Positions 11,299 through 21,800 of a stretch of DNA of 64,000 nucleotides are shown one piece after another. The stretch covers positions 39,505,946 to 39,569,945 of the forward strand of contig NC_079148.1 in assembly GCF_945859685.1 (NCBI RefSeq), in the 5' to 3' direction. The DNA comes from Eupeodes corollae. Taxonomy: Eukaryota > Arthropoda > Insecta > Diptera > Syrphidae. Each line of letters begins with the position of its first letter. The stretch's first letter is position 1. The notes beneath the pieces were generated by a model. It was given only the letters and a program-made list of their open reading frames with translations, made no database searches and was not told the DNA's origin. The translations under genes and the position numbers were made by a program.

Positions 11299-14200
11299 TC
11301 ATTTAAGAACTTCTTTGACACCGCCGAAAATAGTCTCCCAACTGAATCCGTTTTTACCTTCTTCCACTGTTAACTTACAAGAGCTTGGAATCTTCGAAAG
11401 CAATTCATAGAACGGAGTATACTGTTTCAGGCAAGCCGAATCACCAACAATAATCAATTTGTGTTTGGATCTGGTGATGGCCACAGTAAGACGACGTTTG
11501 TCCTCCAGAATTTCCACACCCTTACTCTTCTCCAAGGTCTTGCACGATGACGATCCCGTACGAGTACACGAATAGAATATAACATCTTTATCTCGTCCTT
11601 GGTATTGATCAACAGTGTTAACCTCAACATTGGAAAAACCAAGATCACTCATTGATTCGCTGTATCCACAGGCGATTCTATTCAAGAGATCTACTTGTGC
11701 CCGATAGGGAGCGATAATTCCAATGCGACTTCCATCGAAACCGGTTTGGAGAATTTCTTTGACCAATTCGAAAATCACACCAGCATCGCAATAGTTTGTG
11801 TATTTGAAGAGTTTTGCGTTTTGAGAGCGGTCTTCTTCGGTGATGTTCTCCTCCTCAGAGTTTCTCCTCAGATTGCCAAATCTATTGGTTCTCTCGAGAC
11901 AGTCCAAAGTGTCGATGAATACAACTGACTGATCAATATGACTCTGGAGAGCTCTTTGCTTCCATTTCGCTGCAGTTATGGGTTTCTCCAATTTCATGAC
12001 TCCACTGGACACTTGGACATCGTTACATTTCAACTCGCCGTTATAAGTCAACTCATTAGCCAACTTGGTGATGGTTTTATTCATGCGGTACTGCAGCGAC
12101 AGGACGGAGGTAGCATGAGGGGAATCCAATCGCTTAAACAAACTTTCATCAGCTCCAAGGGCTCGAGCTTCCTTCGAACGAATCAAAGGCGGCAGCTGAT
12201 CAGGATCTCCCACTAAAATAAACTTCGAAGCGAAAAATAATGGACGCAGGGCAGTAGCTTGGAGGACTTGTGTAGCTTCGTCTACAATGCAGTAGTCAAA
12301 TTTGCGATGGGTGAAGATCGTGTGCCCAGCTCCGAGACACGTTACAGCTGCTATATCAAACGAAGAATAAACCCGAGCCAGTTCATCTTCATTGCTGCAC
12401 TCGGCTGTGTGAACTCTTTCAGAGTATTCCTTCAGATCCGGATGAACCCTTGAATCTGATCCCAGACGAATTATCTTCAAATCCATAAATTGCTTCAAAC
12501 GCAGAAGTAAATTGTCCACAGCCGAATGAGTATGACTTGTGATGATCATAGTTTTTCCTATGAGATTCAGCAGGCGAACAATAGCGACAAGAGTTTGGGT
12601 CTTACCCGTTCCTGGGAGACCCTTGATCAACATAAAACTGTCTGTGGTTAAAGCTGCCATTGCAGCTTTCCGTTGATTAGTATTCAAGGATCCCAAAAGC
12701 GCAAGTCCAGTTTCGGAGAGAACATTTTTGGATACTTGTTTGGTGAAGGTTGGCTGCACACGTTGTATAATTATCGATCGCAACTGGTTACTGTTCTCGC
12801 AGTTGTCCAGGAGAACTCCCAAATTGGTGTAGTTGAAGATCTGCTCTGACTGTGATTCATGCTTATCCACAATGAATGTCTTTCCTTTGTAGTTGTTCTC
12901 CAGATTCCTCTCGAGATTTATGGTTATGCTGTGTTGGGAAAGATCATAGACGAACCCTGATGCAATGGACACACGCTCCGTGGTGCTTACAATCACATAT
13001 TCACCAAGCGATATCTAGAAACAAAAACAAGTCATTGTATGTAGCTGGAAAGGACAAGGAAAGCAATGCATTAACTTACCTCGAAAGTTGTGATGTCTAT
13101 GAAGTGGCTCTCTTTCAAGTGAAAACAATGTTGGTACCTTCCCTCATGCAGTGATTCCACACTCTTAAGACACAATTCAGTAATTGCTCTCCCACTTTTC
13201 TCTCTGGTCTTTGGTGAATCTCGCCATATGCTTCGTAAGTGATTGGACTTCTTTGCTTCTTGTTCTTCCAGGGAAAGGAGACCACACCACTTCGTAAAGT
13301 AAAACAAGTCGTCCTGAGTGAGATGTTGTGTTGTTGCTTCGGACACACTACAAAGAGGATGTGTCTGGGAAAGTTCGAAACTTGGATCAGCCTTACCAAA
13401 TACCGAGCAAATGGTTGCGTATGCACAATTTCCACAAGCACTCGGATGAGATACCGGGTCAGGCAGCTCGAAAGGGGCGAATTGTTTTTTAGGTAGTGCC
13501 AGGTACTCTTGGATCTTATCCTTCGATGCATCCAAGTATCGACTTAGATAATAACTGAGTTCATTACGGAGGACTATCAGATCTCGCTTCTCGTTGCGGG
13601 TTCCATGGATTTCTCTCATGATTCCTTCTCGCAAATAGAGAAGCAATCCGGAGTCGGTATCTTGACCGGCTGCAGTCAGCATCATTTGGTATAAAATCAA
13701 CTGACCTTTATGTTCGAGCGAGAATGACGCCCGACCGGTTTTCAACTCAAGAGGAAGCACATTCCTCGAGGAATTACGGTGAATCTTCACTGAAACATCA
13801 ACTTTTCCCTTAAGTCCCAGTTGGGGTATCCAAAGATTCTCTTCGATGTCTTTTATTTGATCAATTTTCTCCTTAAACATACCTGCTGGGAGCTATTAAG
13901 GCTCAAATAACTTTCTAGTTCGGTATTCATGTTTTTACTTACCACTTCTGGTTGTTTCCCTTGGACGTATTGTTGAACGAATTTGAATATGTTCTCCGTA
14001 AATTTCTGGACTTCGATGAAAGCTTCTTGACGATTCATCTTGCAGTCGTACAGCGAATACATAGTTTGTTTGGATTCGAGGATTTGCTTGGAAACGTTTT
14101 CGATTTCTTGGCGGGTTCTGAGGGATTTTGCGAGAACGGTTTGGAGAATCTCATGGACTAATGAACCAATGAACATCTAAATAGAATTTAAAGAAAACGA

Positions 14201-14789
14201 TAAAAAGATATATATTCGTTAATTACTTGCTACTTACAATTTTATTGTTTCCCTCCAGGCCACGGAAACGATCTTGAAGAACCCCTTTGCGCTGACAGAA
14301 AAGTGCTCCAACCACAGAAGTACCCGAAATCAATGTATCCGGTTTGGTTATAATGAATCCATTATCTTTGTCCACTTTGAAGCACTGATGACAATCATCC
14401 CAGACAGCTTGAACCGAAACAAGTTCATCGGGTGTTAGTTTAGTTTGACACCAAGGACCTTGGAGACGTAGTTCAGCTTCTTTCGTAGGTTCATCCTCCC
14501 CGCGAAGCTTAAGAATTAATTGATATGTCTTTTTTTCTCTTTCAACACTTTTAACTATGCATCGACACCAATTGAGGAGATCGAGCTGGGGTTGTTTGCA
14601 ATCATCAAGGATGTCGAAGCCACCATCGTCGTCGTCGAAGAGGAAATCGTAATTTTCGTTTTCGGGGAAGCCGTTGTCCATTGGGACGACATTATTGACT
14701 TCTGTGCGTTGTTTTTTGGGGGATTGAAAACTTTTTGTGGGAGAATTTTCAACACAAGATAATAATCTTTTATTTTCAAAATTTGCCAT
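11299..14789 (-). CDS. DNA2: DNA replication ATP-dependent helicase/nuclease DNA2
   Basis: Four phase-0 exons (14238-14789, 13943-14176, 13080-13871, 11299-13014), joined by GT-AG introns of 61, 71 and 65 bp, encode about 1097 aa. This is close to the length of animal DNA2. The nuclease half shows Cys165 (FCQRKG), GLKGKVDV with Asp287, and LELKTGR with Glu304 and Lys306. The CGNC..C iron-sulfur cysteines are 408, 411 and 417. The helicase half (from about residue 640) has Walker A GLPGTGKT (658-665), CIVDEATQ (about 768-775), LVGDPDQLPP, SLQYRMN, VNTVDQYQGRDKD and VAITRSKHKL. DNA2 trims long Okazaki flaps and resects double-strand breaks in the nucleus. All catalytic residues look intact. The intron-2 acceptor (tttaag) is weak but is the only choice that keeps the frame. 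Confidence 0.96.
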
Positions 14790-15052
14790 TATTTAAAAAT
14801 ATGAAAAATACGAGCATTAAGGGACTATGAATACAAATTACAATTGGCGGGAATATTTTCATTTTTAAATTATTTTCATATGGTTTTAGTTTTGTCAAAT
14901 TCCGTTGACATTTAAATTAGAGAATCGAATCGGTTGAGAGATGAAATCGAATTCTTGAAAAACCCCTTCCACAGGGAATTTAAAGACGTTCAGCGAACAT
15001 TTAACTGACAGTGGATTCCACAATGGTGGATATTCACTAAGTTAGTGGCTTC
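14790..15052. promoter_or_regulatory. DNA2 upstream region
   Basis: About 260 bp between the DNA2 start codon and the foldback element. It must hold the 5' UTR and core promoter of DNA2 unless the promoter lies beyond the insertion. No TATA box or clear initiator was assigned. Confidence 0.3.
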
Positions 15053-15222
15053 CGAAGCAGGACAGTTCACCTCCGCCGGTTTACCTCTGCCAGTTTACCA
15101 CCGCCGGTTTACCTCTGCCAGTTTACCACTGCCGGTTTACCTCTGCCAGTTTACCTCTGGACAGTTTACCACCGCCGGTTTACCTCTGGACGGTTTACCT
15201 CCAGAGCAGGTAAGGTAGTTTA
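15053..15222 (+). repeat. Left arm of foldback element, 14 bp tandem units
   Basis: About ten degenerate 14 bp units alternate between GTTTACCTCTGCCA and GTTTACCACCGCCG forms, giving a 28 bp higher-order period. The GC content contrasts sharply with the AT-rich surroundings. The arm ends in CCAGAGCAGGTAAGGTAG. Confidence 0.85.
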
Positions 15223-15933
15223 TTAATTATTATTATTATTTATTATACCTTCTAATAGAAAACTTTTGACATTTAGTTTCGTGTTGTTTTTAATTTTCTT
15301 TCATTCTTTATAAAATGAATTATGACACTTCCACAGTGCAATTTTTCAAAGCAAATTATGATATTTAAGTAAGTTTTTGTATTTTTTTTGTTTTGTTTGA
15401 ATATTTAACAGTATTCAATCATTTTCAGGACAAAAATGTTCATAGAAAATGCAGCGTATCCTCTAAAAAAGTAAGTTCCAAGCTTTTAATTTTGCAAAAT
15501 AAAACAATTCGTTTGGGATTTTAAGAGTAAGTTTTTTTTAAATTGTTTCGATATTTAATATAATTTGATATTTTTTAGAACAAAAACTTTTATAATGAAG
15601 TAATTCAAGTCCATTTTAAGGAATAAACAATAAATTAAGTAATATTGCAGGTGTAACAATTATTGATTGTTTGTATAGTTCCTTGAACTTCGTGGTTCTC
15701 CTCTGGCAGGTGATATGGATTTTTTGCGGATACTGCGCTCGGTTTCTATGAAGAATACGATTAGGAATCTTAATTCAAATGGAATGATGTTCTTTATGAA
15801 AGGGAACTTACGCGCTTGTGCCAAAATACTGCACGTTCCACATCCTTGCATACTTGCCGAAAAAACAGGACTTATTCCATCCGGATTTCATTATTGAAGC
15901 TGATTTAAAATATACATACGTCGATGTGAAAGC

Positions 15934-15974
15934 TATAGACGAAATATATTTTCATCTCTTATATTTCCTCTATG
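15934..15974. mobile_element. 41 bp relative of the 69 bp palindromic MITE
   Basis: Arms TATAGACGAAATATAT and the inverse of CATAGAGGAAATATAA enclose a short loop. The flanking octamers GTGAAAGC (15926-15933) and GTGAAAAC (15975-15982) match at 7 of 8 positions. The terminal sequence is the same as in the palindrome at 9830-9898, so this is a second, shorter copy. It lies in the core of the foldback element. Confidence 0.6.
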
Positions 15975-17695
15975 GTGAAAACAATGACAGCAAATAGCAT
16001 TAACATATTGAAAAGGTAAGGCAGTGCAATAATGATAATAAGTGAAAAAAGAAACCATTCAAGCAGTCAGATAAGGTAGTTTCTGAAACGTGTTCAGCAT
16101 TTAAAACAGGACAGGGCCACTCAATACATGCAACCCACTACGATTCAATTCGATTTTCAAATTTAGTTTGATGAAAATATTTCTAATATTGTGTCTTCTT
16201 TAATTTTAATATATTTCGTTAATTTTTAAGAAAAGATGTGCATGTATTTTTTTGACGAAATCATCTTTACTCCCTACTAACAATTTAACTATTCTAAGAA
16301 CGATATGATTCTCTAAATACAATACCTATTTCTGTCGAAATAGTTCTTGATGTAATTTTTTTAGAGGTTCATGCTTATTTCCCTAGGGGATTATATGAAT
16401 TTATTAATTTATTTTCTAACGTGTATACTTACTAGTTTGTCATATAAGCTTGTTCAAAATGAGGGTGCGTTTTCCCTTCTAATTACTTTTAAAAATATAA
16501 GTCAATAAGACTAGTATCAGGAGACTCTTCTGGAGTAATACCTAGTGGCTACGACGACATTAGCTTTTCCAGACTTTTTGACTAAAACTTTGTATTTAAA
16601 TCTTAACTTTTATTTTTTTCTTAATATTTGTATTAAGTAATGCAACAACACATTGCAGCTAAGAAATATTGCTCCATGATGATACTAGCTGTGAAATAAA
16701 AGTAGTAGATGCAAGACATACATAATTTGTGTACCAAAAATTTCACAAAATGTCTTACTATTTGAAACACATCTACCCGTCATAATGAAAACTATTTTTA
16801 GGTTGTTGCTGTACTACATGTTAAAAGATAACACGTAGCGCGCACATGCAACTTTAAATTTCGAAACAGTGGTTTCTAAACTGAGCATTATAGACTTATA
16901 TGAGAGTCCACGCACATGCAGAAACCATTCTGTCACCCATTCGAGCAACTTTTTAGTTTGTGTTTTGACACAAACTAGACGATCGCCTCAACCAATTATA
17001 GGTAACTGATGCGCGAACATTCAACTAAATCGTTGAATAATTTTCTGTAAGTGCAAGAGAGAGATAAATGTAGTCAAGGTTTTGCTTTCACCAAAAATTC
17101 TGAGAGAAGAGAACCACCTTACATCACAATTTCACTAGTTTTCTCTTTCATACATTGATTTCGAAAGTGTATTAGTTGTTTAAACCCATAAAAAACGTCC
17201 CTACTATGATACACGTAACTGCACCCACATTCAAGTAAATAGTTTCTTTGGTATGCACGTATTAGTGCATTTCAGTCGAATGATTCTTTAAAGTGTGACG
17301 GGGTTAGTAGGATACTTCCAGACGCGCAGAATAATATATCATAAGTTTGTCTTGAACAGTATATCTATTCTTTTCTTTCATAAGACAAAGAATAGGACAA
17401 ATTTATAGATACACAGTAATATATTTTGTTCATCTAGTCTCAATAGTACTTCTTCTCTGGGTTACCAATCAAAACAACCATTCAAAACTTCAACAACTTA
17501 ATCAAACAAAGCTCAAATTTCTATTTCTTCAATAGACAAAACGACAAACTAACCATAGAAACATTCATGAGTAAGAGTATTTAAAAATAAATAAACTCAC
17601 GGCCGAATGACACTATAAAATAAAACACGAAAAGGCAGAAATATCGGCCTTTGCATTAATTAAGAAGCACCCTGTGAGCAAAATAAGCCACATTT

Positions 17696-17866
17696 TAAAC
17701 TACCTTACCTGCTCTGGAGGTAAACCGCCCGGAGGTGAACTGGCGGTGGTAAGCTGTCCAGAGGTAAACTGGCAGAGGTAAACCAGCGGAGGTAAACTGG
17801 CAGAGGTAAACTGGCGGTGGTAAACTGGCAGAGGTAAACCGGCGGAGGTGAACTGTCCTGCTTCGG
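17696..17866 (-). repeat. Right arm of foldback element, inverted copy of 15053-15222
   Basis: Reverse-complement match to the left arm across the whole arm, again built from 14 bp units (TGGCAGAGGTAAAC type). The unit order differs slightly, as expected after unequal exchange or slippage within each arm. Confidence 0.85.
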
Positions 17867-18814
17867 TTCGGTGATTATAATAGGCTTCTTCGTTATTGTA
17901 ATTTAACCTTCAAGCAGGCGCGCTTAGACGAATCGACATCGCTTAGTACATTTTCGTTCATATTTGACTTATGTTAATTAATGTAACAATTGTTCCTTTT
18001 TCATAATTTTAAGCACTTATTGATCTGTATACAGATCAATAAATAATTATTGAATAATTAGTGCTTTTTTATTATTCATCACATAGTTCTTTTCGGTTAC
18101 GTGCTCCCGCTTCCGTTACAAATGACCGCGAGCCTACTTAAAGGTTAAAAATACTTTTTTTTTTAGATCACGTCAAAAGAACATCAAGGATACATAGTTG
18201 CTAATAGACGAATTGGTTATTCAAAATCTCTTAAAGAAATATGATGCTGCAACTTTTCTTAGGAATTTGACAGTCGATTTCTTTTCAAGTTGGACAGACA
18301 TACATTTGCTTTTTTTTTTAAATCTTTTCCATATTCAGTCTTGTTTCTCTAAAATGAGTCATCCCTAGTCCATGATTATTCCAATGATTTTGAATCAATT
18401 TCTTGTTCATGAAGGAATTCAAAAAGTTTTAAACTCATCATCTTATTTCTATTTACAATCACGATAATTTTCCACGCTGTAAACTAAAATAAAATTGAGC
18501 ATGACCTTCTCTAAGCCGAGGCTAAGTAAAAGTATTTCCACAAAAGAAAAATTATTTATCTGAACGCACTCACTATATTCAATCATAGTTTCATTTCGCC
18601 TCGAAAACTAACGAGTCTCGAATCTAATTTCCATTTGACATTTGAATTTGTTTTTTTTTTGTTGTTGAGAAGTTACCATAGCAATGGCCAAAAGTGAAAA
18701 CAAAATCGTTACAAGAATTTATTTAATTTTTAATTCAATTAGTGTGAATGTGAATTGCTTTCCAACTAACAACTACATAACAGTATCATAAAGACGATTA
18801 TTAAATCTAGAGCA
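17867..18814. promoter_or_regulatory. Cp110 upstream region
   Basis: About 950 bp between the foldback element and the Cp110 start codon. It should contain the Cp110 promoter and 5' UTR. The only distinct structure is the palindrome at 18017-18042. No promoter motif could be assigned with confidence. Confidence 0.3.
18017..18042. repeat. 26 bp perfect palindrome
   Basis: TTATTGATCTGTA followed by its exact reverse complement, centred on GTATAC. A weaker outer pairing (AAGCAC at 18011-18016 against GTGCTT at 18061-18066) would extend it to a roughly 56 bp interrupted hairpin. Confidence 0.75.
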
Positions 18815-21800
18815 ATGGCCACAAATCGTCCGAAATATGTATCAGTTTATAAAATTGATGGAATTCCAATTTTGCCGCCTTTGGTAAGTAAAAGTAAAGA
18901 AGAAAAAACTCATCTTTATTACTTAAAATCCTTGAATTCAATATCTAGATGACTTCGGAAAAAAGCCGGCACATGTTGGTTTACAAAGAGTTGGCAATTC
19001 AATTAGAAAATGCTAGAAAAAAGCAACAAAATCTTGGCAAACCATCAATTGGCTTAGATCAATCATGTAACCTTCTTCGTCACGGTCATAGTCACATACC
19101 TCAGCCAAGTCCGACACCAAGAAAACAATTGTCCGAAGCCAGTACGTCTGCAAATGCGGTACCAACATCATCAGCATCGGCATCGAAAAGAGAACGGGTT
19201 GAAAAACTACGCAAAACCGACACCCTTGTCTATGACAATCGAGCTAATTCCATAATCTTAACACTCGAAGGATTCGAAGAAGAAACCGACTTCCAGTCGA
19301 TGGTGCTAGAAAGACCCCCTAAATTAGACCAAAATGACAACAAGATCTCCCCTGACGTGCCTAAGTCGCCAAACCAAAACGATTTGTCCCCCCAGAATCC
19401 TGTTAAACCACAACCTTATGCCGCATTCATACCGATTCCATCGATTTGCGTCAATCCACCCACACCTTCCGTCCAAAACAACCCAATTTGTTCGACGACA
19501 CCATCGAAACGCCTCTGCGCCAGTCCCACTCTCAAGCCAGACATCGAATCCAGTCTAATTCGTTCGAATTCATTCATCCTCGACGGGCCGAGCAGCGCCC
19601 TTCTCGAACACATCAAAAACCAAAAACTGAAAAAATCCACTGCCACTCAGGACACCGTCGAATCCAAAGCCAAACGTGTTCAGAAAGTCGAAGCCAAACC
19701 CAAAGCTAAATCACCCACTTCGACCAGCCTCAGCCACTTCACTAACAACACGGTCATCTTTAGAGCCAAACGCAGTCCCTACGAGCTGAAGCCCTCGTCC
19801 AAAGCGAAGTTAACAAGAAAACATAAAATCGCCAAACCCGTTACGACACCAAAGAAGCCCATCAATGCATCCGATCTATCATTAATTTCCATGACTCCAC
19901 CCCAATCCACATCGAATTTGGATCTTTTAAAAGACTTCGAAGAGCAGCATCGAGCACGGTTCATTGAACTCGTACGCCAACAGCAAATCGAACAGAAACG
20001 CCTTCAAAAAGAATTCGAAATACAACAGAAGCTTCTGCTCGAACAACTCTCTGCTAGAGTTGCCAAAGTCCAAATACAAACGGTCGTACCAACGCAGTCG
20101 TCGTCAATATTTCCTGACTCCGTTCAGAGTTCGCCATCAGCATCGCCGGAACAAGAATCTTCTTCGACGACGTCGACGACTACAACAACCGCTTCACGCA
20201 GTGCTCGTCGACGACGATTATTTCTGGAAAATATCAAAGATGTACCATCTGTGACTGTGACAAGAGATGCATCGCCATCACCGCAGAGCACTGGCCGTCG
20301 TGTGAGTTTTGAGTGATCAAGTGATCAAAAATCTGTCCAAAATTAGTAAAAAAAAACTAAAACAAAAGAGAAAAGAGCTAACAGGTTAATGCATGAACAA
20401 TATTTATAACCTTTGAAATATTTTTGAAAGAAATATTTTAGAGTTTCATAGAAAAGTAGGAATTTCAATTCAAAAAGGATAAGAGTCAGATTCAGAAGGA
20501 AAATATATTAATTCTTTAATATTTCCTGACAATTTTTCCAATCTTCAAAAATTAGGAAACTGAAAAAAAGTGAAATTAAGTCTGTAATAGCTTTGCTTTA
20601 ATTTTGCGTAAAATGTTGAGCTTTGTAAAGAAAAGTTATCAATTATCCAAACGTCCTCGTTAAAAACTCCAAGACGAATTGTTAGCCCCCAAGATATTGT
20701 TGGGAATAAACTCGACAACATCATTTTTGAAACGGTGCCTGTACATAACCCAAAAAGAGTCTTTCTAATTGAAATAAAACTTATCATTGGAGACTTGAAC
20801 TATTTTAACTGTCCCCTGTAAATATTCGGTTCTCTCAAGTTCTCTCCTTTATTTAAAGTAATATTTAAAACACCTTTTACATAAATTGACAATCAATAAT
20901 CACCTCAGCTAAGTCATTTTCAAGATTTTATTCCCTAAATTTCAATTCAAATTAATTTCGTGCTAAATTATTTTAAAGTCTTTAACATTGAAGAAAAGGT
21001 GTAAACTCCTGAAAACGAGAAACGTTTTAAGACTAGAAAAAGTCAAAAGTTGTTAAAATAGAAATATTTTAAAAATACTAATAAAACAGACAAACTTTAG
21101 AATGTAGGGAAATATTTTCATTCGTTAGTTTAATAAAAAATTATTGTAAAATGTGTAATATAGGGTCATTCATTTTTGGGTTTCGATAAGTAAAGCTGAA
21201 TAAAACACCCAGCAATATCATTCAAATGGCCGCCACGGAAAGATTCACAGCGATTTTACTTGGAGGTAACTTCTTATACATTTTTTACATATTTCAAGTG
21301 TTTTCTCGGCCATAACTTAAGTTAAATTGTTTTTTTATGCGTCCGGACAAATTTAATTGGTGCAATCAAAAAATTCAGTTCATCAACAAATCTTGCAAAT
21401 CTGTCAGGAATATTTTTGACGACTCCTGTATTATCATGCTGCACAGGCTTTACGATATCTGTAAACCTTTTACTCTCTGAACATTGTATTAAAATTTTAA
21501 CTATATGAAAATTATATTCCACCAAATTTTAATTGATTTAAACGATCTGTTGTTGTAAATTGCAATCATTCAAATAATATAAGGTAACTTTAAACTACGA
21601 TACACCGTAACACCTCAAAAAGTTTCACTTCGAATTTCTTGGTATCTATAGTTATTAATCTACGGAATGTCAAAGTGTTTCAATAAATTTCTTTAGACAA
21701 AAAATAATCCACCATAAAATTCATTCTAGCTCTGTCGAAGTGCACCAAAAACAAAACGGTTGGTTCTTAAAATTAGAAAAAAATAGTATTTATTTAGCTC

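Larger units (their letters stand above)
15053..17866. mobile_element. Foldback-like element with 170 bp repetitive inverted arms
   Basis: A 2814 bp block bounded by long inverted repeats. The outer end CCGAAGCAGGACAGTTCACC (15053-15072) is matched inverted at 17847-17866, and the inner end of the left arm, CAGGTAAGGTAGTTTA, is matched at 17696-17711. Each arm (15053-15222 and 17696-17866) is mostly a tandem array of a 14 bp GC-rich unit (consensus GTTTACCWCYGCCR). This architecture is known from foldback elements (FB, Galileo). No target duplication was found next to the ends. The 2.47 kb core is AT-rich. A 61-codon frame at 15715-15897 is unrecognised and no transposase was seen, so the element is probably non-autonomous. 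Confidence 0.75.

Noticed and set aside
13115..13531. 138-codon frame overlapping DNA2 exon 3 on the same strand
   Set aside because: It is the shifted-frame shadow of the nuclease exon.
15053..15222. Simple minisatellite or CRISPR-like array
   Set aside because: The units are contiguous without spacers, and the whole array has an inverted partner at 17696-17866. It is an element arm in a eukaryotic genome.
15715..15897. 61-codon frame in the foldback core as a transposase piece
   Set aside because: No transposase motif in either strand. Similarity to any family could not be stated.
20545..20787. Open frame in Cp110 intron 3 as an extra exon
   Set aside because: Antisense to Cp110, with no splice sites in a matching phase and no known domain.
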